Below are positions 18,298 through 27,074 of a stretch of DNA of 64,000 bases, piece by piece (position 1 is the stretch's first letter; each line of letters starts with the position of its first letter). The stretch comes from an uncultured Bacteroidales bacterium (GTDB lineage Bacteria > Bacteroidota > Bacteroidia > Bacteroidales > UBA932), in contig ONOH01000005.1 of assembly GCA_900319405.1 (NCBI GenBank), forward strand, positions 1 through 64,000. Direction: 5' to 3'. The notes beneath the pieces are model-generated. The model saw nothing but the letters and a program-made list of their open reading frames with translations, did not search any database and was not told the DNA's origin. A program made the position numbers and the translations under genes.

Positions 18298-19319
18298 ATA
18301 AGACTGTTCTGGTATCGGGCGGGGCCGGTTTTATCGGCAGCCACGTGACGGTGGAACTCATCGAGGCCGGCTACGAGGTGGTGGTGGCCGACAATTTTTC
18401 CAACTGCGACCGCACCTGCTATGAAGGGGTGAAAAAAATCACCGGCCGGGAAGACCTTCCGCTGGAGGTGATGGATTTCTGCGACCCGGAGGCCGTGAAG
18501 GCCCTTTTCGGGAAGTACCACATCGATGCCGTGATTCACTTCGCCGCCTTCAAGGCGGTGGGAGAATCGGTGGAGCAGCCACTCAAGTATTACAGGAACA
18601 ACCTGGACAGTTTTCTCAATGTGCTGGAGGCCGCGAAGGAACACGGCAGTTTCGTGCTCTTCTCCTCATCGGCCACCGTGTATGGAGAGCCGGACAGCGT
18701 GCCCGTGACGGAGGCAACGCCCAGAAAGCCCGCCACCTCTCCCTACGGCAACACCAAGACCATCTGCGAGGACATTCTCCGCGACAGCGTGAAGGCCTCC
18801 GGAGGACGGCTCAAGGGCATTCTGCTCCGGTATTTCAACCCCATCGGCGCGCATCCCAGCGCCCTCATCGGAGAGCTGCCGCGCGGGGTTCCCAACAACC
18901 TGGTGCCCTTCATTACACAGACGGCCATCGGCAAGCGGGAGTGCCTGAGCATCTTCGGCAATGACTATCCCACCCCCGACGGCACCTGCCTGAGGGACTA
19001 CATTGACATCGTGGATCTGGCCAAGGCGCATGTCTATGCCGTGAACCGCATGGTGGATGGCAGGATGAAGCAAGCCTGCGAAGTGTTCAACGTGGGCACC
19101 GGCCGCCCCGTGAGCGTACTGGAACTGGTGAACGCCTTCGAAAAGGTGAACGGGGTCAAGCTCAACTACAAGTTCGCGCCGCGCCGCGCCGGAGACGTCA
19201 CCGCCATCTGGGCCGATCCCAGCCTCGCCGAAAGCGAGATGGGCTGGAAGGCCACCCGTTCGGTGGAACAGACGCTCCAGGCCGCCTGGGCATGGGAAAA
19301 ACACCTGGCAGGGAAGTAG
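18294..19319 (+). CDS. galE: UDP-glucose 4-epimerase
   Basis: The enzyme interconverts UDP-glucose and UDP-galactose with bound NAD, feeding the Leloir pathway and surface polysaccharides. The 341 residues include the Rossmann motif GGAGFIGSH at the N-terminus, the SSATVYG serine-containing loop (about residue 125), the catalytic YGNTK (YxxxK, about 150), and the typical GALE C-terminal block. Its ATG overlaps the previous stop (ATGA), tying it to the LPS-transport operon. Confidence 0.97.
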   Translation: MNKTVLVSGGAGFIGSHVTVELIEAGYEVVVADNFSNCDRTCYEGVKKITGREDLPLEVMDFCDPEAVKALFGKYHIDAVIHFAAFKAVGESVEQPLKYYRNNLDSFLNVLEAAKEHGSFVLFSSSATVYGEPDSVPVTEATPRKPATSPYGNTKTICEDILRDSVKASGGRLKGILLRYFNPIGAHPSALIGELPRGVPNNLVPFITQTAIGKRECLSIFGNDYPTPDGTCLRDYIDIVDLAKAHVYAVNRMVDGRMKQACEVFNVGTGRPVSVLELVNAFEKVNGVKLNYKFAPRRAGDVTAIWADPSLAESEMGWKATRSVEQTLQAAWAWEKHLAGK

Positions 19320-19412
19320 TTTCTCCGGGCCAGGTGCCCCGGACGCATGCGAAATGGCATCAAGTTTGATTTACAACTTGCCAGTATGTGTAAATCAAAA
19401 ACCTTAACTGCC

Positions 19413-20558
19413 ATGAAGACGGCATTGATCATTATTCTGTCCCTCTGTACGCTGACAGTGTGCACGGGCTGCAACAAGCAGGACCCCTTTGAAAACGGGG
19501 AGAATCCTTTTCTATATAATGGAGAGGCCAGCACATCCGGCGTGACGGGGGCCACCACCCTCGCCGTCCGGACCGACGAGGAAGACCTCATCGGCGGAAC
19601 CTCTTTCGATCGCACCATCAGCATCCGCTTCAATGAAGGCGGGCAGGCTACCGTCAGCGAAGATGCCAACAATATCGTAAAAGTGAACGGCAACAGGGTG
19701 ACGGCCGACAACACTTCCACCTCCGAAAAGGTGAGGTACGAACTCTCCGGATCCACCTCCAACGGCTGTTTCAAACTGTATTCGAAAAACAAGCAGGCCA
19801 TCATCCTGAACGATGTTTCCATCACCAATCCGGTCGGCGCCGCCATCAACAACCAGGGGAAAAAACGCTGTTTTGTGGTGGTAAACGGCAACAATTCGCT
19901 CTCCGACGGCACTTCCTACACCGAGACCCCCGCCACCGAGGACGAGAAGGCCGCCTTCTTCTCCGAAGGCCAGCTCATCTTCTCCGGCAGCGGTTCGCTC
20001 AGCGTATCGGCCCGGGCCTCCAACCATGAGGCCATCGAATCCGAAGGAAAGATTGAGATCACCGGCGGCAGCGTCTGCGCCTGGTCCACCGGCAACGACG
20101 GCCTGGATGCCAACGGCAATCTCTACATCGAAGGAGGCGTCGTCTATGCCATCGGTAGCGGCGGGGCCGAGCTGGCCGTGGACGCCAACAGCGAGGGCGG
20201 CTGCAGGCTGTACCTCAACGGCGGTGTCCTGTTTGCCATCGGCGGCCTGGAAAACGGCGCCGTCCTGAGCCAGGCCTGCTACCAGGCATCTTCCTGGAAC
20301 AAAAACAGCTGGTACTCCCTCACGCTGGGCAGCGACACCTACTGCTTCAAGACGCCTTCCGGCGGCAGCAACGGCCTGGTGGTTTCCGGAGCCTCCGAGC
20401 CCGCGGTCCTTTCCGGCGTAACGCCTTCCGGCGGTTCCTCCGTATTCAACGAGATGGGAATCCTCGGCGGATCGGCTTCCGGCGGCAGCGCCGTGAGCCT
20501 GAGCTCCTACAGCGGCGGGGCCGGTATGGGCGGCGGAAGAGGGCCCGGTGGTTGGTAG
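19413..20558 (+). CDS. Cthe_2159-like carbohydrate-binding lipoprotein
   Basis: This is a secreted lipoprotein (lipobox TGC near residue 20) of 381 residues with a right-handed beta-helix-like pattern: SITNPVGAAINNQGK, LSVSARASNHEAIESEGKIEITGG, and a GNDGLDANGNLYIEGG block are typical of the Cthe_2159 family, some of which bind acidic plant polysaccharides. It ends in a glycine-rich tail (GAGMGGGRGPGGW). Start at 19413 gives a good signal; the longer frame from 19347 would not. The next genes encode a VTC polymerase and DUF4956; Cthe_2159 proteins co-occur with these elsewhere, so it probably belongs to the same system. Confidence 0.75.
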   Translation: MKTALIIILSLCTLTVCTGCNKQDPFENGENPFLYNGEASTSGVTGATTLAVRTDEEDLIGGTSFDRTISIRFNEGGQATVSEDANNIVKVNGNRVTADNTSTSEKVRYELSGSTSNGCFKLYSKNKQAIILNDVSITNPVGAAINNQGKKRCFVVVNGNNSLSDGTSYTETPATEDEKAAFFSEGQLIFSGSGSLSVSARASNHEAIESEGKIEITGGSVCAWSTGNDGLDANGNLYIEGGVVYAIGSGGAELAVDANSEGGCRLYLNGGVLFAIGGLENGAVLSQACYQASSWNKNSWYSLTLGSDTYCFKTPSGGSNGLVVSGASEPAVLSGVTPSGGSSVFNEMGILGGSASGGSAVSLSSYSGGAGMGGGRGPGGW

Positions 20559-20570
20559 TGAATAATTTGC

Positions 20571-20578
20571 TATCTTTG
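20571..20578 (+). promoter_or_regulatory. -7 element 5 nt before the VTC operon start
   Basis: TATCTTTG at 20571-20578 with five bases to the ATG at 20584 predicts a leaderless or nearly leaderless message for the VTC operon. Confidence 0.55.
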
Positions 20579-20583
20579 TCCGT

Positions 20584-20997
20584 ATGAAACGATTTTTGTT
20601 ACTTGTAGCAGCGGCTTTGCTGATGATTCCGGTGTCCTTCGCTCAGGAAACCCCGAAAATGAATAAGAAGAACCTGGTTATCAAGGAATGGAACACTGAC
20701 CCCAAGGGCGGCAACAGAATCCTGGACCACGTGACCACCTTCTCTCCAGAGGGGAAAAAGATAGAGGAGATTGAATACAGCACCACGGGGCAGAAGTGGC
20801 GCAAACGTTTCGAATACGGCCCTGACGGAAGGGTTTCCCGCGAGCTGGTGTACGATGACCGCAACCGCCTCCAGACTTATAAAAAGTTCGAGTTCAACGA
20901 ATTCGGGAAAAAGAAGATCCAATATACTTACAGTGCAAAGGGAAAACTATTGACCATCAAGCATTACGAGTATATCGCCCAGGATGGAGGAGAATAA
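20584..20997 (+). CDS. Small secreted protein with YD-like repeat strands
   Basis: This 137-residue protein has a signal peptide ending SFAQ. The mature part contains short beta hairpins of the type seen in toxin-repeat/antitoxin MORN-like proteins (HVTTFSPEGKKIEEIEYS, KRFEYGPDGRVSRELVYDD, KKFEFNEFGKKKIQYTY), about 22 residues each. Function is unknown. Its 3' end overlaps by 14 bp the start of the VTC polymerase gene, showing tight translational linkage. Confidence 0.65.
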   Translation: MKRFLLLVAAALLMIPVSFAQETPKMNKKNLVIKEWNTDPKGGNRILDHVTTFSPEGKKIEEIEYSTTGQKWRKRFEYGPDGRVSRELVYDDRNRLQTYKKFEFNEFGKKKIQYTYSAKGKLLTIKHYEYIAQDGGE

Positions 20998-21781
20998 TCA
21001 TATCTCCTTCGCGGAATCCTTGCAGGCCCTGAAGCCCATCACCCTTGAGGAGATGGACTCCATCAGGCTGATGAACCGGATCGACACCAAGTACCTGACC
21101 ACGGAAGCCGTTCTGCTGCAAATTCTCTCTGCCGCCACCGTTGCCGGTTACCGCGTACTGACTGCAGCAGATGCCTGTATAAATACCTATCGGTCCATCT
21201 ATTATGATACGGCAGGTCTTAAGATGTTCTATGACCATCACAACCGCCGCCTGGTACGCCAGAAAGTCCGCACCCGCGTTTACGTGAGCTCCGGAGATTC
21301 CTTCCTGGAAATCAAGCGGAAAAACAACAAGGGCCGCACCAAGAAAAAACGCATTGGTATTTCTTCCTCGGAACTGATGGGTTTTGGAGCCGATGTCCGG
21401 GCCTGCGAATATCTGGCCTCGCACTCCTGCTTCACGGCGGGGGAGCTCTCTCCCTCCGTAGAAACGCTGTTCCAGCGCGTCACATTGGTGAATCCCGCCC
21501 TTACCGAGCGCATCACCATCGACACGATGCTACGCTTCAGGAACTTCCGGACGGGAAAGGAGACCTCTTTGCAGGACGCCGTCATCATCGAGCTCAAGCA
21601 GGACGGCCGGGCTTTCAGCCAGATGAAAACCATCCTGCTGAACCTCAGGGTAAAGCCCGTGCGCGTGAGCAAATACTGCATCGCCCTTACCCTCACCGAC
21701 CCTCTGGCCAAGACGGGCCGCTTCAAGGAAAAAGTGAGAATGATTGAAAAAACAATTGGAAACAAATTGGTTACGATATGA
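20984..21781 (+). CDS. VTC-domain polyphosphate polymerase-like protein
   Basis: VTC-family tunnel enzymes make inorganic polyphosphate from ATP in eukaryotes; bacterial homologues are annotated polyphosphate polymerase domain proteins. The 265 residues show the basic tunnel-lining strands (MNRIDTKYL near residue 25, RLVRQKVRTRVY near 90, LEIKRKNNKGRTKKKRI near 105) and the metal-binding glutamate in IIELKQDGR near 205. Its stop overlaps the DUF4956 start (ATGA). It is cytosolic, likely docked at the membrane through its DUF4956 partner. Activity is family inference. Confidence 0.85.
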   Translation: MEENNHISFAESLQALKPITLEEMDSIRLMNRIDTKYLTTEAVLLQILSAATVAGYRVLTAADACINTYRSIYYDTAGLKMFYDHHNRRLVRQKVRTRVYVSSGDSFLEIKRKNNKGRTKKKRIGISSSELMGFGADVRACEYLASHSCFTAGELSPSVETLFQRVTLVNPALTERITIDTMLRFRNFRTGKETSLQDAVIIELKQDGRAFSQMKTILLNLRVKPVRVSKYCIALTLTDPLAKTGRFKEKVRMIEKTIGNKLVTI

Positions 21782-22569
21782 TTTTAGACAAAATCTTTCA
21801 TTTTGTACAGGAAGACCTGTCCGCCTTTGGTAATGTGGATGTCAATGACGATATGTTCCTGGACGTTCAAACCATTACGGATGCGGTGATGACCACTGCG
21901 CAAAAGGTGGCGGAACTGGGTATCCGTTTTTTCCTGAACCTTGTTGTCTGCTGGATCCTGGTTCACTTTTTCTACTACAGGAAAAGCCGGCGGCGGGACT
22001 ATTACTTTACATTTATGCTGTTCTCCTCGGCCATGCTCATCCTGCTCTATATGATGGGCAACGTTGAGGTGGGCGTGGGTCTCACGCTGGGTCTGTTTGC
22101 CATTTTCGGCGTTATCCGATATCGTACCGAGACGGTTCCCATCCGGGAGATGACCTACCTTTTCGTGATTATCGCCCTGGCGGCTGTCAACGGCCTGGCT
22201 CCGGTGTATCAACTGGTGGATGTGAGCACGGCTCCGCATTATACCCTTGGATGGGGCGGCGTGGCGGTGATGGCCCTGGTAAATACCCTCGTCATTCTGC
22301 TTGTGTGGGTGCTGGAGAGCGAAAGCCTGGTCGGGCACGTCGCCACCAAACTGGTCCTGTACGACCGTATCGACCTCATCGTCCCGGAAAAACGGGCCGA
22401 ACTGATTGCCGACCTGGAAAGACGGATTGGCGTGAAAGTGGAAAACGTGGAAATCGGCCATGTGGATTTCCTGAAAGATTCGGCTTTTATCAAAGTGTTC
22501 TATAACCTGCCCAAAGGGGAAAGCAATTCGGTGAATACCCTTACCCGGGCCAAAGACTACGTAGAATGA
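21778..22569 (+). CDS. DUF4956 integral membrane protein
   Basis: This 263-residue protein has a soluble N-terminus, four to five transmembrane helices (about residues 50-70, 80-100, 105-120, 125-150, 160-180) and a cytosolic C-terminal ferredoxin-like domain resembling MgtC-type tails. The core motif FGVIRYRTETVPIREMTYLF is diagnostic of DUF4956. Genes of this family sit next to VTC polymerases in many phyla, so a role in the membrane step of polyphosphate synthesis or translocation is inferred. It overlaps genes on both sides by four bases. Confidence 0.85.
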   Translation: MILDKIFHFVQEDLSAFGNVDVNDDMFLDVQTITDAVMTTAQKVAELGIRFFLNLVVCWILVHFFYYRKSRRRDYYFTFMLFSSAMLILLYMMGNVEVGVGLTLGLFAIFGVIRYRTETVPIREMTYLFVIIALAAVNGLAPVYQLVDVSTAPHYTLGWGGVAVMALVNTLVILLVWVLESESLVGHVATKLVLYDRIDLIVPEKRAELIADLERRIGVKVENVEIGHVDFLKDSAFIKVFYNLPKGESNSVNTLTRAKDYVE

Positions 22570-23381
22570 TGAAAAGAATCGTTGTTTTGATGACTCTGCT
22601 GCTGCCATTGGCGGTGCAGGCCCAGAGTTTTGCCGGGCGCGCTTCGGCAGAGGTGGATTACAGGATATCCAAAGGTTTACACGTAATGGCGACGGAAGAG
22701 ATTCGGTCGGCCGACAGTTTCTCCTCCATCGGAAGCCTTCGTACTACGCTGGGAGTTAGCTACAAACCTTTGAAGTTCCTGAAACTGGGGGTGGGCTACA
22801 CTCTCATCAATCCTTACAAGACGGGCAAGGAGCTGGACGATGGAACGTTGTACAACGGTTTCTGGTCTCCCAAGCATCGCTTTTTTGCGGATGTCCGGGG
22901 TGCCCTGGACGTGGGCTATTTCCAGTTTTCGCTCAAGGAGCGCATTCAGCTCACCCACAACGGGGATTCCGGGATGAATGTATACCAGAACCCGCGAAAT
23001 GTCCTGGCTCTCAAGAGTCGCCTGGGTATAAAATACAAAGGCTGGGGCGCAGCGCAGCCTTATGTCCAATTTGAGCTGCGGACCGCCCTCAACGGAGCCT
23101 GGGGAAGCGCCTCCGGAGACCCGAAAACCAAGAAGGATGGAACCACCTACCGGGACTATACCCCCGCAGGCTACACGCACGTGTACAACGACCGCTACCG
23201 CGGCGAACTGGGCCTGGACTGGAGGGTTGCTACGCAACACGTGGTTAAGCCCTATGTACTGCTGGATTATGTTTCCGAGTATGAACTGGATACCAACAAG
23301 GAGGGAACCCGTCTTTTCAGTTCCGGCTACAATAACTTGCTGCGCATAAGCCTGGGAGTAAGCTATACCTTTAACTTCTGA
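22566..23381 (+). CDS. DUF2490 outer-membrane beta-barrel protein
   Basis: This 271-residue protein has a signal peptide ending VQAQ, followed by regularly alternating amphipathic strands and a terminal phenylalanine (SYTFNF), as in the DUF2490 barrel family of Bacteroidetes. Function is unknown. Start ATGATG overlaps the DUF4956 stop. It adds an outer-membrane component to the operon, so the VTC system may span the envelope. Confidence 0.8.
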   Translation: MMKRIVVLMTLLLPLAVQAQSFAGRASAEVDYRISKGLHVMATEEIRSADSFSSIGSLRTTLGVSYKPLKFLKLGVGYTLINPYKTGKELDDGTLYNGFWSPKHRFFADVRGALDVGYFQFSLKERIQLTHNGDSGMNVYQNPRNVLALKSRLGIKYKGWGAAQPYVQFELRTALNGAWGSASGDPKTKKDGTTYRDYTPAGYTHVYNDRYRGELGLDWRVATQHVVKPYVLLDYVSEYELDTNKEGTRLFSSGYNNLLRISLGVSYTFNF

Positions 23382-23847
23382 TCAGGGCTGTCGCCCAGAC
23401 TTCGCAGCCTTCGCATCGGCCAACGAAACCGAGTCGCTCGGTGGTGGTGGCCTTGACGGATACGCGGTCTTCGCCGATGCCCAGGATGCCGGCGAGGATT
23501 TCCCGCATCCGGGCGATATGAGGGGCCAGCTTGGGCTTTTGCAGGGCAATGGTGATATCCACATTACCCACCTTGTAGCCTTTTTCATGGACCAGGGCCA
23601 CTACTTTGGCAAGGAGGATCTTGCTGTCTGCGCCCTTCCACTCGTCGGATGTGTCGGGAAAAAGATGGCCGATATCCCCCAGCGCCAGGCAGCCCAGCAG
23701 GGCGTCGCAAAGGGCGTGGATGGCCACGTCTCCGTCTGAATGGGCCACGAAGCCGGTTTCCGAGGGGATGCGCACGCCGCCCAGCCACATCGGCAGTCCG
23801 GGGGCAAGGGCATGGACGTCATAACCATTTCCTATCCGAATATCCAT
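23371..23847 (-). CDS. ispF: 2-C-methyl-D-erythritol 2,4-cyclodiphosphate synthase
   Basis: IspF is the fifth enzyme of the MEP isoprenoid pathway. It has 158 residues from the ATG at 23847; a GTG nine bases upstream is possible but less typical. Metal-binding DVHAL (Asp/His), HSDGD, and the substrate-binding KATTTERLGFVGR block are intact. A TATCTTTG box on this strand at 23865-23872 supplies a promoter. It overlaps the DUF2490 gene tail to tail by 11 bp. Confidence 0.95.
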   Translation of the reverse strand: MDIRIGNGYDVHALAPGLPMWLGGVRIPSETGFVAHSDGDVAIHALCDALLGCLALGDIGHLFPDTSDEWKGADSKILLAKVVALVHEKGYKVGNVDITIALQKPKLAPHIARMREILAGILGIGEDRVSVKATTTERLGFVGRCEGCEVWATALIRS

Positions 23848-23889
23848 CTTTGACACGATTTTTGCAAAGATACCAAAAAAACACTGAAA

Positions 23890-24282
23890 ATGGACAAGAT
23901 GCTATCTTCAGACAAACTTCCACAGTTCCAGAAATACTTTTCGGAAGGGTCCTTCTGGAAAAAGATTCAGAAACTGGCCAAAAAAGCCGGCGCCAAGGTT
24001 GTCTATTATGCCTTGGTGTTGTACTATACGCTGATGGATCCGCTCACGCCCACCAAGTACAAGGCGGTCATCGCCGGAGCCCTGGGCTACCTGATTCTCC
24101 CGGTGGACGTCATTCCGGACCTCATCCCCGGCGCAGGCCTGGCCGACGACTGGGGAGCCCTGCTGGCCGCCGTAATGTATGTCCTCACGGCCATCACGCC
24201 CGCCATCAAAGAAAAGGCCAAACAGCAGTTGGAAAACTGGTTCGGCCCTGTTTCGGAGGAAGATCTGGGAGACTTGGCTTAA
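23890..24282 (+). CDS. YkvA family (DUF1232) protein
   Basis: This 130-residue protein has the DUF1232 signature YLILPVDVIPDLIPGAGLADDWGALL at about 65-90, preceded by a hydrophobic stretch and followed by a helical tail. The family is widespread, with no established activity, possibly membrane associated. It is divergent from ispF and overlaps the 3' end of the thioredoxin gene by four bases. Confidence 0.8.
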   Translation: MDKMLSSDKLPQFQKYFSEGSFWKKIQKLAKKAGAKVVYYALVLYYTLMDPLTPTKYKAVIAGALGYLILPVDVIPDLIPGAGLADDWGALLAAVMYVLTAITPAIKEKAKQQLENWFGPVSEEDLGDLA

Positions 24283-24791
24283 AGCGCCCTGGCAATCTTT
24301 TCGGCCACGACAGTGGCTATTTCCACCTTGCCCTTCTCGTCAATCAGATAGAGGGCGGGAATCCATTTTACACCGTAGTCGGTGCCCACCGTGGAGTCTT
24401 TCTTGCCGGCGGCGTCAAAGAGCTGCACGCCGCTCATGTGGTTGTCTTTCACGAAGTTTCTCCACGTTTCTTCCTTGCGGTCGAAGGAGACGGACACGAA
24501 GGCCAGCTTGGCAGGATCGGCCTTGGCCTGCATCTGCTCCAGGAGGGGGATTTCTTCGCGGCAGTCGGGGCACCAGGAGGCCCAGAACACCAGGACCACT
24601 TTCTTGCCCTGGAAGTCCTTGATGCTGACGGGCTTGCCGTCAATGTCGTTGAGGGTGAAATCCGGAACGGGAGTGCCGGGCTTCAGAAGGGTGGTGGCGT
24701 ACTGGAGATCGGGATCTTCTTCCGTCACATTCTGGGCAAAAAGGCCCACGGCAGCCAAAAGGGCGCAGGAGAGTAAAAGCAGTTTTTTCAT
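24279..24791 (-). CDS. TlpA-like periplasmic thioredoxin
   Basis: This 170-residue protein has a signal peptide ending LFAQ and a thioredoxin fold carrying the redox motif WCPDC (about residue 73), preceded by VVLVFWAS and followed by a cis-proline segment (WIPALYLID). TlpA/ResA-type proteins reduce disulfides in the periplasm, for instance during cytochrome maturation; the partner is unknown here. The nitroreductase gene ends six bases upstream, so these two redox genes form one unit. Confidence 0.88.
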   Translation of the reverse strand: MKKLLLLSCALLAAVGLFAQNVTEEDPDLQYATTLLKPGTPVPDFTLNDIDGKPVSIKDFQGKKVVLVFWASWCPDCREEIPLLEQMQAKADPAKLAFVSVSFDRKEETWRNFVKDNHMSGVQLFDAAGKKDSTVGTDYGVKWIPALYLIDEKGKVEIATVVAEKIARAL

Positions 24792-24796
24792 TCTTA

Positions 24797-25417
24797 CTAC
24801 AGATTAATCACAATTTCCTCGAGGGGTTTGCGGACGGTGTGAAGGTCGGTGGGACGGCCTTCCCCGTCTTTGGGATGGCCGATGGCCAGGAGCCCGTAGA
24901 TGCCGTGCTCCCTGGTTTCGGGCAGGACCTCGCGCACCTTGGAGGGGTCGAAGTCCCAGATCCACATATTGGCCAGGCCGGCATCGGTGGCCGTGAGCAT
25001 CAGGTGGGTGAGGGCGATGGCGGCATCGGTCTTGGCGGCGTTGATGCCGTCGCTTTCGCGGACCCAGGCCTCCTCGTTGCGGCAGCCCACGATGAGCACC
25101 ACCGGAGCGTCGTAACAGCTGTGGACGGTGCGCAGGCGGGAGAGCGCCTCTTCGCTCCTGACCACCCAGATGCGCGTGGGCTGAAGGTTTTTGGCCGAGG
25201 GTGCCAGACGCCCCGCCTCCAGGATCATATTCAGTTTGGAATCCGATACGGGGTAACGGGGTTCGAAAGCGTGGCAGGAATAGCGGCTTTCCAGGATTTG
25301 CATAAATGCATCGGAGCCAAAATGATACTTGGTAATCTTCTGGTCCACGTCGGAAAACGCGGCGCGGTGCAGGATTTTGTCCGTGTCGAAAATACGACTG
25401 AAGAGTTTCTTTTTCAT
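24797..25417 (-). CDS. Nitroreductase family protein
   Basis: This is an FMN-dependent oxidoreductase of 206 residues. SRYSCHAFEPRYPVS and APSAKNLQPTRIWVV (about residues 45-85) form the FMN phosphate and isoalloxazine contacts, and GLLAIGHPKD near the end is the usual C-terminal block. The N-terminal ~38 residues before MQILESRYS are atypical, so translation may begin there instead. Physiological substrate is unknown. It is co-transcribed with the thioredoxin downstream. Confidence 0.85.
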   Translation of the reverse strand: MKKKLFSRIFDTDKILHRAAFSDVDQKITKYHFGSDAFMQILESRYSCHAFEPRYPVSDSKLNMILEAGRLAPSAKNLQPTRIWVVRSEEALSRLRTVHSCYDAPVVLIVGCRNEEAWVRESDGINAAKTDAAIALTHLMLTATDAGLANMWIWDFDPSKVREVLPETREHGIYGLLAIGHPKDGEGRPTDLHTVRKPLEEIVINL

Positions 25418-25436
25418 AATCAGTTCGTTATTAGTT

Positions 25437-26807
25437 TTACTTGAATATTGTTCGGACGAGGGCCGGGATATCGGCCAGTTTCACCACTTCGATGTCCTGG
25501 GGCTTTTGATCGAAATGGGTGTAGGAGCTGACGCAGATGCGTTTGAATCCCACGCGGGCGGCCTCCACGGCGCGTCGGGCAGCCTGGGAGACCGGACGGA
25601 TTTCTCCGCTGAGACCCACTTCCCCGGCAAAGCACAGGTCTGAAGGAAGGGGGTAGTCGAAATTGGACGACAGGACGGCGGCAATGACGGCCAGGTCGCA
25701 GGCCGGGTCCGTAATGCGCAGGCCGCCGGCCATATTCAGGAACACGTCCTTCTGGCCCAGCTTGAAGCCGGCCCGGCGCTCCAGCACGGCCAGAAGCATA
25801 TTCAGCCGCCGCACATCGAAGCCCGTAGCGCTGCGCTGCGCCGTTCCGTACACGGCCGACGACACCAGCGCCTGCACCTCGAAAAGGAAGGGCCGGTTGC
25901 CGTCCAGCATGGCGCTGATGGCGGTGCCGGAAAGGTCTTCCCCGTGCATGGGAATCAGCATTTCCGAAGGATTGGCCACCTCCCTGAGGCCGGTGCCCGT
26001 CATCTCGAATACGGCCAGCTCGCTGGTGGAGCCGAAGCGGTTCTTGATGCTCCGGAGCACACGGTAGGCCCCGCGGTTCTCCCCCTCGAACTGCAGCACC
26101 ACGTCCACGATGTGCTCCAGAATCTTCGGGCCGGCGATGGTGCCCTCCTTGGTAATATGGCCGATGAGGATGACCGGAATGCCGCTGGCCTTGGCAAAGC
26201 GCAACAGCTGGGCCGCCACTTCCTTGATCTGGCTCACGCTGCCGGCCGTGGAGTCCACATGCTGGCAGTACATGGTCTGCACGGAGTCCACGATGATAAG
26301 GTCCGGGGCCGCCTCCCGGGCTTCCTTGAGGATTTCCCCCATATCGGTTTCGCTGTACAGGAGGATGCCCGAGGCGTCTCCTCCCAACCTGTCGGCCCGC
26401 ATTTTTACCTGCTTGACGCTCTCTTCTCCGGTGACGTAGAGGGTTTTCAGCTCCGGCCGGCGCAGGGGAAGCTGCAGCGAAAGGGTACTCTTGCCGATGC
26501 CGGGCTCTCCGCCCATCAGCACCAGCGATCCCTTCACGATGCCGCCGCCCAGCAGGCGGTCCACCTCCGGACTGCCCAGGGACAGGCGATCCTCCTGCGT
26601 GGTGGACACCTCCCTGAGGGGCATCGGCCGGCGGGAAGCGCCCGGAACGCTCAAGGGCGCCGCCTTGGAACTTCCGCTCACCACTTCCTTTTCCACCATC
26701 GTGTTCCACTCCCCGCAGGCGGGGCATCGGCCCATCCATTTCGAGTATTCATTGCCGCAGTGGGAGCAGAACCATACGGACTTGGTTTTCTTCACCGTTG
26801 TTGCCAT
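25437..26807 (-). CDS. radA: DNA repair ATPase RadA
   Basis: RadA processes recombination intermediates by driving branch migration. It has 456 residues: an N-terminal C4 zinc finger (CSHCGNEYSKWMGRCPAC), Walker A GEPGIGKSTLS at about 95, the KNRFG motif (IKNRFGSTSEL) and a C-terminal Lon-protease-like domain. A TATCTTTG box on this strand (26814-26821) ends six bases before the ATG, so the mRNA is nearly leaderless. Confidence 0.97.
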   Translation of the reverse strand: MATTVKKTKSVWFCSHCGNEYSKWMGRCPACGEWNTMVEKEVVSGSSKAAPLSVPGASRRPMPLREVSTTQEDRLSLGSPEVDRLLGGGIVKGSLVLMGGEPGIGKSTLSLQLPLRRPELKTLYVTGEESVKQVKMRADRLGGDASGILLYSETDMGEILKEAREAAPDLIIVDSVQTMYCQHVDSTAGSVSQIKEVAAQLLRFAKASGIPVILIGHITKEGTIAGPKILEHIVDVVLQFEGENRGAYRVLRSIKNRFGSTSELAVFEMTGTGLREVANPSEMLIPMHGEDLSGTAISAMLDGNRPFLFEVQALVSSAVYGTAQRSATGFDVRRLNMLLAVLERRAGFKLGQKDVFLNMAGGLRITDPACDLAVIAAVLSSNFDYPLPSDLCFAGEVGLSGEIRPVSQAARRAVEAARVGFKRICVSSYTHFDQKPQDIEVVKLADIPALVRTIFK

Positions 26808-26916
26808 ACCCTACAAAGATAAAAAAAATCCCGGTACTTCTGCAAGTTCCGGGAATTGTATTTGACAAGATGCCCCCTGCACCGGCGCTTGGCTTGTACA
26901 GAGCATACCCATCTGT

Positions 26917-26999
26917 GCAAAAACGGGCCTATTTGTAATCCTGGGTAGGCGATCGCCTACCCACCCATGCAAAAACGGCCCTTTTTGCCCACCTGGGTA
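26917..26999. repeat. Direct repeat pair with 52-bp period around a perfect palindrome
   Basis: GCAAAAACGG starts at 26917 and 26969, and CCTGGGTA at 26940 and 26992, both 52 bp apart. Between them is the perfect 20-bp palindrome GGGTAGGCGATCGCCTACCC (26943-26962). It lies in the 267-bp gap between radA and the fimbrillin-like gene; nothing else is seen there. Confidence 0.65.
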
Positions 27000-27074
27000 T
27001 GCCAGTTCAGCAAAACCGCCACCCCGGTGTGGGATGGCGGCAAGATTCATTTATGATCTATGAGATTGAATCGG

